From Taenia hydatigena (lineage: Eukaryota > Platyhelminthes > Cestoda > Cyclophyllidea > Taeniidae), in assembly GCA_036345935.2 (NCBI GenBank), contig JADWOT020000118.1, positions 1 through 64,000 on the forward strand: a DNA stretch of 64,000 bases, given 5' to 3'. The position numbers and the translations under genes are program-made. This document shows, in pieces, positions 38,001-48,349 of the stretch; the first letter of the stretch is position 1, and the number at the start of each line of letters is the position of its first letter. The notes beneath the pieces are model-generated. The model did not search any database. It was not told the origin of the DNA and saw only the letters and a list, made by a program, of their open reading frames with translations.

Positions 38001-39524
38001 CCGCCATGGTGACAGGATGCCTAGACGAAAAGCAATTGCGGCTATCCTTCTCTACATAGAGTGAGTCTGCGTCAGGATGGTGCTTCACCTCCACGATTTT
38101 GCCCACTCGCATGTCGACGCGACTGATGTCAATGGACGGATCCTTGTCCTTTTGTCCATCCTTTGGTGGAGGCTTTGATTTAGCACCACGATAGCAGTGC
38201 TTCTTATCTGAGTTACAAGAGCAGTAAAGTTTACTATCAACTCCGTTAATTGGCATATGAAGTGAAACGTGACACAATACTAATGATATACAGCAAATGA
38301 ATTAATAAGTTAATAACTCCAAGAGACTTTTGCGTCTAAAAGATGAAGAGAGGCAGCTACAAGTATATGGATCAAAATAACGGTAAAAGCGCTTGACCGA
38401 ATCCTCATCGTGGAAAGTGGAAGAACATAAGGCAATGTATGGCCACATTACTGATCAATGTGCATCGCATATGTCATCGTCCATTTTGGACCCAAACGAA
38501 AAGAATCTATTGGAAAATAAAAGGAGTGCTTTTAAAATACAAAGTATGCTTAGTTCAGCAGCCATTAACTATATTTAAATGGGGTGAAGCTGGTTGCCAA
38601 CGGTTTTGGGTTTATCAAACCGAATCTCTATAATTGGTGCAGATGCAAGACCATGCAGTGATGGCGATGAAAACGCCTCGTTGATGCCAAATTTCCTTTT
38701 GTCACCTAGCGGTACGCTCTGCTTATCAAAGTATCTTCCTCATCTATAATACCAGGAGGGACCAACCCCTGAATTCGTAATGAATGCACGACCTCATCAT
38801 GTAGTATGCGACTGGATATGCGCGCTTAGGATGCATCCTATCACTTAGATAGCGATTAAGAAAAACAATTTTTGTGACAAATATGCATCAAGCATTTCCA
38901 CTTTGCATCGAAAAATAGCAAATATGACCGATTATTCCTATAAAACTACATAATTCTGCCCTGGCCGGGTAGCGAGGACATTATGCTGGTAAAATCTATA
39001 GAAAGTATAACCTGACTAAACCAATAGTGAAACCAAGAACAGTTAATTTCAACACTGGATTAATGTAACTATATCACAGAACACGCACTTCAAAAAGGAA
39101 ATGCAGTACAAACAAAATGTCGTAATAAGAGAAACTAAACTCCCCAAAGCGAGGGAGTCGAACACTTCAGTAACGAGATTACCATAGAAACCAAAGGGGA
39201 AAAACGCACCAGGCTTGTTTCTTGGACGATTAAATGGAAGCGGAACAGTAGATTTCGCGTTTTTGGTAGGATTTTGAAGTGTAGAAGGGAAGGGTTGATT
39301 GTCTACGAGGGTCCTGTTAAAAGTCGAATAGGACGAAACTTACAACCAGCCATAATTTCCAGATAATTCAATTTTTCCTTGAGGGCATCGATTTCTCGTT
39401 TGAGCTGAGCATTGCTTTCGGCGTACACCATCTCAGCGTGCTTAATTGCACTCTCATCACAATTGGCAAGAAGAGAGATCTTATCCCCGACAATCTCAGC
39501 AATTTCCTCGGAGGTCATTTTCAT
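34907..39524 (-). CDS. AIMP1: AIMP1 (p43 / EMAP-II type) tRNA synthetase complex scaffold protein, 4 exons
   Basis: Proposed exons on the minus strand are 39524-39344, 38207-38047, 36492-36246 and 35079-34907 (stop TAG). They total 762 nt and 253 residues, with all phases consistent. In animals this protein binds tRNA and anchors the multi-aminoacyl-tRNA-synthetase complex in the cytoplasm. Seen: residues about 28-57 form a charged heptad-rich helix (AQLKREIDALKEKLNYLEIM), the p43 N-terminal coiled coil. A lysine/proline linker follows (61-82). An EMAP-II/Trbp111-type OB fold begins at SIDISRVDMRVGKIVEV, runs through HHPDADSLYVEK, TVVSGLVPHVP and CNLKPVKMRG, and ends with the C-terminal module GEPSAQLHPKKKVWEQV and ATYKGVPW. 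The length is below human AIMP1 (312) mainly because the N-terminus is shorter. The start is the first of two in-frame ATGs (39524, 39518). Odd: donors of introns 2 and 3 are not GT. The exons have no frameshift or internal stop, so I infer a live gene rather than a pseudogene. Confidence 0.93.
36246..36492 (-). other. AIMP1: AIMP1 exon 3, core of the OB fold, donor ATAAGT
   Basis: The exon follows the acceptor CCTCCTAG and encodes residues 115-196, including TVVSGLVPHVPIEKMQG and CNLKPVKMRGIESQGM. The last codons read VYVEGHT plus one base (G at 36246). The next exon supplies GC, which completes the conserved Gly of the Gly-Glu-Pro turn. The intron therefore starts ATAAGT, one transition away from the ideal GTAAGT. 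Read straight through, the frame leaves family similarity at once and stops near 36139. Confidence 0.88.
38047..38207 (-). other. AIMP1: AIMP1 exon 2, start of the OB fold, donor not GT
   Basis: The exon follows the acceptor TTGTAACTCAG and encodes residues 62-114: the basic linker and the first strands of the tRNA-binding fold. To give the family-conserved SLYVEK followed by V at exon 3, it must end after GAGAAG, where the intron begins GATAGC. The only nearby GT is nine bases earlier (TAT then GTAGAG). It keeps the frame but would delete the conserved VEK. Confidence 0.85.
39344..39524 (-). other. AIMP1: AIMP1 exon 1 with canonical GTAAGT donor
   Basis: This exon encodes residues 1-60 plus the first base of codon 61. 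It carries the coiled-coil segment that pairs AIMP1 with arginyl-tRNA synthetase in the vertebrate complex (family knowledge). The donor reads GGCTGGTT followed by GTAAGT at 39343-39338. The exon stops in phase 1, which fits the start of exon 2. A splice-acceptor-like tract ending in CAG lies 11 bases upstream of the first ATG (AG at 39537-39536). Confidence 0.88.
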
Positions 39525-39545
39525 TAATATGAGGGCTGCGATTGG
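39525..39545 (-). promoter_or_regulatory. Splice-acceptor-like tract just before the AIMP1 start codon
   Basis: TTTTTACCAATCGCAG ends 11 bases before the ATG. It could be the acceptor of a 5' UTR intron or a spliced-leader trans-splicing site. The sequence alone cannot separate these. Confidence 0.4.
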
Positions 39546-42500
39546 TAAAAACGAATGTCAGGATCTTTGAAAGTTAACTTTACAGTAGAACTATATAGCA
39601 GATTGGAAAAAAAGGCACCAAAAACAAGTTAGTGATTCCATTTTTGTGAATTTAACAGTTCTTCCTAGAACTGCATTCGGGGCAATATCGATCAAGCAAC
39701 AATGACATTTCCGCATCAATGGTGATAAAAATGTAGTGTCTTCCAAAATGTGATCCTATTTTCCAAAATATTTGCCATCTAACTAAATCTATCAACTGGG
39801 CTAGCAGTTAAAAATGAAGCAGGTGTCCAGTTCCATGGGGGGCAGAGCAACAGCAGTCTACACGCTTGCTCCCTAATGCAAATGCTAAATGAGGTCATGC
39901 TTACAACAGCCTTGCTAAACAATTTTAGTTTTAAACAATTTTTTAAATTGTTCTTTGTATATTATAATTTTACATACGAGTTTTGATTTTGTCAATTTCC
40001 TTTGTCAGAAAATGCGGTTTACTTATCTTAAAATCGTTTTTAGGTCCTTATTTTGTCCCACTTTTTGCTTAAGCTGTTTTGAGAGTCTACAAATACATTA
40101 GATTACTAATAGCAGGAACTGTGTTCTTGCACAAATTGCTTTTCTTAATTCTTAATTTGTGTTTGTTCTCCTTTTGCATTTACAATATCGTTGAATATTT
40201 CGTTTGTCAGCCAGTCACTTTGTCAAGACCGTAAGGAAACTGCCCCATTCAATAAGCATATTGCTAAGGGATTTAGCAAAATATATCACTAGCTTAAGTT
40301 ATTTTTCTACGTTGGAATATTTTTCGTCATTCTGTAGGAAGCTTGTAGCCTGGGCCAGCTTTGAAATGACTCACCCTGCACATCTGTGATCATCAAACCA
40401 ATCCATCACACCCCTTTTCAAGATAGCGCGTTGAGAAAATTTAAGCGCTAGCAATGCATCGAAGTGAGCCTCTAAAGCCTTTCAACAAACTCCTTAATTA
40501 CGTTGGTGTCGATGTGTTGCGGTGTTATTCTATTCTTTACGAAATGCACTTTCTTTCCAACTTACTTGGTACATTTATGCCTGCTTAGCCCTTCTAATAA
40601 CCGCATGCATACATAAGGTCATCATCGTATGGTGTTGTTTGATCATCATTCTCTACCTTCTAGGCTCTTAGGACGGCAGAATCAACATAGTCTAACAAAA
40701 GCTTGTCTTCCGTTTCTGCAACCAGCTATCTAAACTAGACCGCAACAACCGAAGCCTTAGTTTTACGCTTTCTCCGCCCATCAAGCCTTTAATTCGCGTA
40801 AATGCTAATATACTGAAGCCTTTTAACAAGTAAAACTTAAGGAGTGTTAAACAAATCTCTGCTTGAGCTGACTTTCAATCTCGGCACAATTCAGGTGGTG
40901 AAGTTATGTGAAGGCACTTGCTCTCATCAAAATCAAAATTGGTGTTAATAGCTAAGTAGAAGCATGAAAAAAGTATGTGGTTTTCTCCTTACCTTACTGA
41001 CAGATAAATCTGGCCTTGATAAATGCAATGCATAAAGCTTAACCGTTTAAAGCTAAAAATTGTGATGCGTTTGACTCCATTCAAACAGGGTTTATTGAGC
41101 CAATATCAAAGACAAGGAGCTATGGGGACTTACAGCTGCATATTGATGCTGTGCTTCCGTTTTTGATTCAATGGGTTAAAGTAAACTGCCTTTTATACCA
41201 CTGAGTTCTGTCCAGCTTTCCTAAACGACTCAGCAAAGTGTGCTGATAAAATAGCAGGGTGAGAAGTAGGAAGAATGGAAGCAGCTGGTCGTATTCCTTT
41301 GGTTCGTTATCATGCCTTTCTGCCTCTAAATAAAGCCACCTTCTGCAAATGGCTTAACCTAAAGGAACATCGACTCCTTTAGCAAGTCATTGATGGCTGA
41401 ATGCCACTTCATTTAATGCGCTAGCAGCCGAGTGGAACTTTGATCCGAGGTTTGGTTACGGTAAAATGCAAGCGCAACTGAATGGAAAAGATGATAGGAT
41501 GTAACAAGGAGCGAATAAATAAAGTAAGGTGGAGAAGACCGGCAATCAGGATCTTTCCATCATCGGCTTCCACGCCTGTATTTACTCGATCTGGCGTAGC
41601 ACAGCCTCAATGGTAAGACAGAAATCAGCGATCTATTCTTAATGTAGTCATCTGCATCCTCTGTCCCAATTATTTTAGCTCATCGCAGACTCTTGTTATT
41701 TGGTCTTTTCTCCCGTTGTACAATTGAGAATAACGATATGCCCGTTAGTGCTTTAAACTGCAGACGACCACCTACTTACCATTTTGCCTATGTTCGGTCT
41801 TTGTTGATTCATTTGTCTGTATGCTCGGATTTTCGCGGAAACTGGCAAAGACTTTGCAGTAAGTGCGCATTCGTGCATAGCATAGCACAAATGCATTTGC
41901 CTTTCTCATTACACAGGTTTATATTTTGCAGTTCTGAGGGTTGAATAAATAGCACATTAAAAAGTGGTTGCGAAGAGATAATTTTTCATTGTCGAAGTAA
42001 ACCTCGTGTAGTTGTACGTCTGCATAAACAACTTTAATCTGCATGTCCAATTATGTCATTTTTCTCTTTAATATTCTTTGACTACCTGATATTCAGCTTC
42101 ACCCTAAGTCAGAGTAAAACTTGCTGCTAAGCTAATTGTTTCATTGGTTAACAAATCTACTTAGTCATTACTTTGACTTCAGTTAATTTATTGGCATTTA
42201 TTTCACATCACATTTTTGATGTCACCTCTCGGATTTTGTTTTATTGTCCAGCCGTCCCCAATCCAAAGTGTTGTATCGAAAACAGAGCGAATGCGTAAAA
42301 GAAAAGTAGTACAAAATGTAAAAAACGGCCCATCCAGAAAGGAAGAAGGACTAGAAAAGAAAGTGTGGACAATAAAATCTTCAACAGAAATGAAGTTGAA
42401 GTGACCTGAACCACCACTGGATTCAAGTCAGTATGTATCGGTCAAATCGTAATTAGAAAGCCATTAAAGCAGGAAGAAGTGCATCTAAGAAGATAGTTAG

Positions 42501-43723
42501 CCAGCTAGCCAATTAGCTAGGACATTTGACATTTCCTGGTTATCCAAACATGCAGGTAGACGCTTAACCGTACAGTGTTAGATCCAGCCAGTTAGGACTT
42601 TAGCCAATCGGCAAGTCTGTGTGGCAGGCAAATAACTAGGCGCCTACGCAGCCAGGTATGAAAACCGGCTAGTCCAGAGGGCCAGGCAATCGTGTAGGCA
42701 GTGAAGATGGACACAGTAGGGTGCAGATTGAGAGCAATTGTTGCAGGAATAATAGGGGTTATATAAGAATGATGCAGCGTCATCTCTCTCCAGCCTCCGC
42801 ATTATGCCATCAGCCAAATTTTTTTTCTGTCTGCTAAATATATGTATCATGCCTCAGCATTATGTGCTTAATTGTCTTCAAGGAAGCCTCGGCCGGTACT
42901 GTTATACGTGCTGTGCGCCAACAAATATTAAGAGCAGTTCTAACCTTCTTCTGTCTTAAGGCACCGAAGGTGTCATGCAAAAAGCTAGCCTTATATTATC
43001 CCGCTTATCTGCCACTGCTTGAGCGTGCGCAAAATCCTTCCTTCATAAAGGCAACACATAGAGGTAGCTGGTGGGCCAAGAATGAGGAAGGGCTGCATGA
43101 CCCAAAGTCCTGGGCTTAATTACTACACCATGAAGCCACGCTGTCAGTGAAACACTAAAGATGCGAGTCCACTCTAATCCTATGGAAAGACAAGCGGCTG
43201 AAGATAGCAAAGTACAGGAAGGAGAGGTAAAAGAGGGATGTAATCATACCTCTGGGGAGCTCTAATTCTCAACCAGCGCATTATGACCACACCCCCCATA
43301 TCCTTTAAGTAATCTACAGGAGGATCCCACACAACCGCTACCACCTCGCTACCGTCTACCACTAATCACTTGCTCAACTCAATCATGTTAAATTCATCCG
43401 CATCATTCTCAAGCGCTCTTGATAATGCTGCCTTTACACTTCTACCTTGTAGCCGCAACCGCTAGCGTCATTCAATCGAATGCAACTACAAAAAACCCCC
43501 AGGAAGGAAACAAATATGGTGCATCAAAACGCCTCCGTTAAGTGGCGTGGTGCTAGACTGCATCAGTTGAGTCGACACGTTGAACATGTGGAAAAGCATA
43601 CTTGCACCGAGTGAGTGGAGGGGAGCGGACATGACATGTCATGCAATGAGGAGTAGAACGGTGTGCTAGCAGTCAAAGCAATGGATCGATGAAACCGGAA
43701 AGGCGGAGGCTGTGAGAGATAGA
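39546..43723. other. Unassigned DNA upstream of AIMP1
   Basis: It should contain the AIMP1 promoter and any 5' UTR exon. No CpG-rich block or clear TATA element was seen. Open frames are below 90 codons. A GCTAGCCAATTAGCTAGG patch at about 42500 is locally palindromic. Confidence 0.5.
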
Positions 43724-43796
43724 GCTGTTGTAGCGCAATACTTAGCGCGTCTGAATTATACTCAGAATATTGCGAATTCGAGTCTCTTCTACAGCT
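43724..43796 (+). pseudogene. tRNA-Ile(TAT)-like sequence, intact cloverleaf except T stem
   Basis: The 73 bases divide as acceptor GCTGTTG / CTACAGC (one mismatch), D stem GCGC/GCGC, anticodon stem TCTGA/TCAGA (perfect), loop ATTATAC with T33 and TAT at 34-36, variable ATATT, and T loop TTCGAGT. The T stem GCGAA/CTCTT has two failed pairs and the B box starts GAATTCGA instead of GGTTCGA. No intron is present, though many animal Ile-TAT genes have one. It is probably a pseudogene or SINE head, but the best tRNA fold in the window. Confidence 0.5.
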
Positions 43797-44126
43797 ATGG
43801 TAGCATAGCTAATGCCTTCCTTTCTTCGCCTCTTAATGCTTTGTGCATGGTTAGGATTTTCACTGCTTGGAAACCATCTCATATTCAATTAATCCATTCC
43901 TGTCAACCACGATTAAGCAATTTTATAGCAAACAAATCTTGTTCCTACTTGCCGCAACAATTCGCTGCACTCGCATGCCAGCCTCTCCTACCTCGCCTTC
44001 CTGTCGCCCGCCTCTTACTTTCTTCCCCATTTGATGGCACGGAGTAGACAGGCAAATTGCAATTGCAACGCGTTTCGTACGCGGCGCAGCAGAGTAGAAG
44101 GGTAAGGTAGGGGGAATGAAGTGCAC

Positions 44127-44195
44127 TGATCCTGACGTGATTTGAACACACATCTAGAGACAGACGCTCTACAATCACACCACTAAGTTGTCAAC
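44127..44195 (-). pseudogene. tRNA-Trp-like relic with CTA in the anticodon loop
   Basis: The minus strand reads AGCGTCTGTCTCTAGA then GTGTGTTCAAATCACG and AGGATCA. The T arm and 3' end closely match animal tRNA-Trp, and the five T-stem pairs hold with wobble. Nine or ten bases (3' anticodon stem and variable loop) are missing, and the acceptor does not pair. The loop shows CTA where tRNA-Trp has CCA. A pyrimidine-rich stretch follows. It faces the relic at 43724. Confidence 0.5.
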
Positions 44196-44914
44196 GTGGT
44201 CTTCGTGCCACCTTGTCAGCACCATCACTAATCAGCGCCAATGCCTGGTGTATCTACCCCTCCCTTGCAGCAGCAACTGCTGTAGAAGACGGTAATGTAT
44301 GTGGATAGGTATGAGTGATGGAGTAGTGACACTACTGCCGCATTCACCTATGCAGGTGTGCAGATTGGAAGGAGAGGAAAGTGAGTGGGTGGGATGGGTC
44401 AGGATGGTAGGAACCTCGCCTCTCACGCATGGTGTCCTATTTGATTCGTCATTATTAATAGGTCGGACATATAAGCAAAATTTCCTTACACGGCTGGCTT
44501 TTGCCAAATTGCTTTTATTTTTATTAAGACGAATTAGTTTCGACCAAAAGTTTATTTCCCAGAGGAGAAGTTTTGGGTATTCGGATCCAATAAAGCGCTC
44601 TGGTTGAATGAATGTTGTTTAAGCTGTCTTTACGACACACCTTAACAGCAATTGTGGCCGCAGAAACACATTGATCAAGCGGTAAATATGCATCTTTAAC
44701 TTTTATTAACCTACTTTGGACCGCAAGACTTCGATGCGGATGGATTGTAGCAGAACAAACCACCAATTTATTTCCGCTCAAGTATTGTAACAAAGAAAAT
44801 CATTCGCGTAAAACATACCAGAATTTGCATTGCGGTTCACGAGATTCCAAGTGCCAATACGCCAAACTTTAGATTTCTCGTTTTTGTAGGCAACCAACAT
44901 TCCGAGAATAGAGA

Positions 44915-45095
44915 TCGACAAGGAAAGCACACTGAGGACAAGGATGAAGACGTCAAGGAAAGCGTATGAATTTTAGGGTCCGAGGAGCGGAAAGAGGTCC
45001 AGCTCAAAGGTCCATAACCTTGATTTGACAACGTCAAGGAAAGCGAGCACTCATGCAGTACCCATTTCCGTACTATTTTGTGCCTGAAGGAAAGC
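44915..45095 (-). repeat. Cluster of four AAGGAAAGC boxes
   Basis: AAGGAAAGC occurs near 44918, 44954, 45035 and 45087. Two copies extend to ACGTCAAGGAAAGCG. Spacing is irregular (about 36, 81 and 52 bases). It may be a decayed minisatellite or a cluster of binding sites. Confidence 0.5.
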
Positions 45096-45471
45096 GTGTG
45101 CTTAACGACCAAACAATTTCTCGTTTTCCCCTAACCCTCTCTGTTCAGCACAAGAATTTACTTTAGCCTCCTCACTCAAATACACCTTCAAAGAGGTGAG
45201 CTAATTCTGAAGGTCCAGAAGAGTGCCTAGCTACAGCTTCAACTTTGTCGACAAATCGGGCACATGTTGGGTGGTTGCATTAAGTAGTATCTACAAATGG
45301 GATGAACGCATTGGTGGTTCCGGATAAAGTAGGAGGCTGAATCTAAGTTGACTAGATCAGTTGCAGTTGCTCAGATATAGAATATGCCACTAAACTTGAG
45401 TCGCGTAACCACCACCGATCCCAAGCTGGAATGCCCTGCCTGACGATTTTATCATGTCTAACTGCAGATGA

Positions 45472-45562
45472 AGCGGCGAGAGCCGAGAATTTGTCGTTGG
45501 CACATCGGCGATTTTCGACATGTCGCTGACTGTAGTTCAAGTGGCGAGAGCCGAAAATAGGC
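45472..45562 (+). repeat. Direct repeat GGCGAGAGCCGA(G/A)AAT
   Basis: GGCGAGAGCCGAGAAT at about 45475 recurs as GGCGAGAGCCGAAAAT at about 45543. The second copy abuts the start of R1 copy c, so the first could mark an edge of the element. Confidence 0.45.
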
Positions 45563-48345
45563 CTAAATTCAACAAGAAAGTAAACGTTTCTAAGAATTTC
45601 ACCGTCACGTACCAACATTAATTGCTGATTGCGCTTCTCTTTCTTACGCAAGGTTGCCTTAATTCATATCGTCCATCACCATACAGATCCGTACTCATGT
45701 TTTGGTCCTCCTCATTGGCTCTTACGAAGTCGACATTTGCTCTGGGTCTACAAAATACAACTCGAGATCCATTGTTATAACTCATAAATAAGCATAAGTG
45801 GGCAACCTTATCCACCTGCAGAACCATTCGGTCACTCAACCGGTCACCATACCCGCAGATTCACGTGGTGCCCTACATTGTGTATTCACACCCGTTAACA
45901 ATCCGGATGACTTAGGATGCGGATGGACGTGGAGTGTGTGGAGGCTACAGGTAGCGAGGATGTCCTTGTGTCCATTTCGGCGTCATTTGCATAAAGAGGA
46001 ATGCAGAGGAGCCGAAAGGTGTGAGGTAAGGTTTAATGTAAAGGCACAAAAAGTGGGGCATTGGCGATGCTGGACAAGGAAAACTGGAAACCTTTTCGTT
46101 GGAAAACGAAAAATTGGTAAGATGTAAGTGCGAATGAAGTGAGAAAGCATGCATCGGTGGTCAGGAAATGCAGAATAGAAGTGTGACATTTTGGCGAAAG
46201 CGCTGGTCGTCTTAGTTGCATGTTGGCCTTACCGTTTTCAGCATTTGCCACCAGTGATGCATCCGTAACTCTAAAACGGCCCAATGAGGCATTCGCTAGC
46301 TTCACACTGCGTATAATCACAAAAGTCCTTGTCCATCCCACCCTTACATCTACCACTTTAGTCGCAGTTTTCAGCATGGCAACAAGGGCTCCAGCCACTC
46401 AATGCCTCTTGGACTTTCTTCCGGGGATAGATGGAGTTTTCAAAATAATGGCACAGTGACTGGGAACATGTGTAGCTGCAGAATGCATTCTGACAGCCGA
46501 AGCCAGTATTTGTGCCAGAGCGACATAAGATAATAACAGGACTGAAATGTTGACTGCTTTGGGTAACAAAAGCCACCGACTACGAGACAGATGCACGTAA
46601 TGGCAGAAGTCGTCCCTAAACACATCGCAGTAATGCGATACTCGAAGACTTGGGTATACTCCTCCATAGAACTTCATGGCCAGGCCAAACCTCACGGACC
46701 CCGGTTTATCTGTTTGTCAACCACAATACCCTCGTGTTTGATCGTGTTATCTTTATAACATGCGCATTCTGAAGACGTTACTTTTAATGCCAATCGCAAT
46801 TTATGGTTTATAATGTGTAATGAACAATAAATATGGGTTACGCTGATCTCACATGCGGGCCGCATTATCAATAACTACGTATTTGCAATGCTTTGTCTCA
46901 TTATCTTATTAAATGTTTTCGTTATCAATGCTTTGTAGCCCCCACGCAATCGGATTGCCAACTCAACTTTAATTTTCACAGTTCAGTCTATTCTTACCTG
47001 AGGATGGCAACCTTTATCCAATGAAAATGCGAAGTTAAGCGACCTCGTAAGTAATTGCATCTCGACAAGCGTCATGAATGCGATTCCAAAATCGATGGTA
47101 TAATATGATATGTAATGGTAAAACCAAATGTTCGTCCACGGCCTTCCGGGTTAATGCTATTTATAAGTCTTCGATTTTTCGTATCAAATTATGTATAACT
47201 TGTCGTTGTCTTTTTGCGCCGACAAGGACATGCGATCCATTAATAGCTACTGATTCGCTATTTACATTTCACGAAATCGATCGATGGCATCAGAGATCTA
47301 GTGTACTATAGAATGGTGCTGACTAACTAACACACCGGATGAGGCTGTAGCATTAAGTTAAACTAAACCACTCCCACATTAAATAGAAGTTCAAAGCAGA
47401 TTCGTCTGAACAAGAGTTTTATGTAAGACATACAAGTCAAATGGAAATAAGGATGCAGTCCTAGATAAAGGTAGCGAACAGAAGTAGCTCAACATCCCGT
47501 TTGAATAAAACTAAGGCACAGCAGCTCTGTAAATGAGCAAGGTCTGTCTTACAGAACTGAGGAAACATTTTTATTCAAGTATTTGCTCTTCCTGCGTTCT
47601 TTGACAAGCTTCAATCAACGATGATTAACTAGTCACTGAAATTTGCATAGGGAATAAATTAAGCACAGACTTTTGTCAAAACAATTTGTTGTGCAAAGAT
47701 TAATCTATCAATCAGTTAAATATAATCGTAAGATTTTAGTCAGAATGCTTACTAATGAAGTTTCATAATTGCCATCGAAGCGCCCACCTCTTACCTCTTT
47801 CCCTCTTCCACCCATTTACCCTTCCTGCCAATCCCACATGACTACGCCGCTATCCACACCATACATTTTTTTTTGTTTTTTTCCCCCTTTCTCTTATTCT
47901 CACCACCTCATGTCACCTTCAATTCCTCCTCATTGATCCTGAATCAATCCAAATACACAATGCAAGACGCAGTTGTTCGTGCACTTGCTAATGCATTGCA
48001 GAGGGCAACATTCTAGCAAGCACCAATGTCAATGCACCCGTGTACCTTTCGACGATTACAGCGACACCACCGCGACAACTGAATCCGATGCCGCTATCAA
48101 CGCCACCACCACTTCCATTAACGTTACCAAGCGCAATGCATTTGCATTCACAACACATTCTGCGCATTTTGGCTCCACGAAGAGCAGCTCAACAAAATGT
48201 AAATAATAATGCATGGGTTAAACCTTATATCATACAGCATGCAACTAATTGGGGCATGTGCTATGAATTTTGCAGCGCTCATGCTTGCTTATTAGCTGTA
48301 TCCTTTGTACAAATGCGTAAATAAATTTTATGCATTTGTGCAAAA
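45556..48345 (+). repeat. Repeat family R1, copy c (longest)
   Basis: It runs from TAAATTCAACAAGAAAGTAA to TGCATTTGTGC and passes straight into R2 copy c. Compared with copy a it has about 290 extra bases near 47370-47690 and about 110 extra near 47990-48100. Open frames within it are short and copy-specific. Confidence 0.78.
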
Positions 48346-48349
48346 TTTT

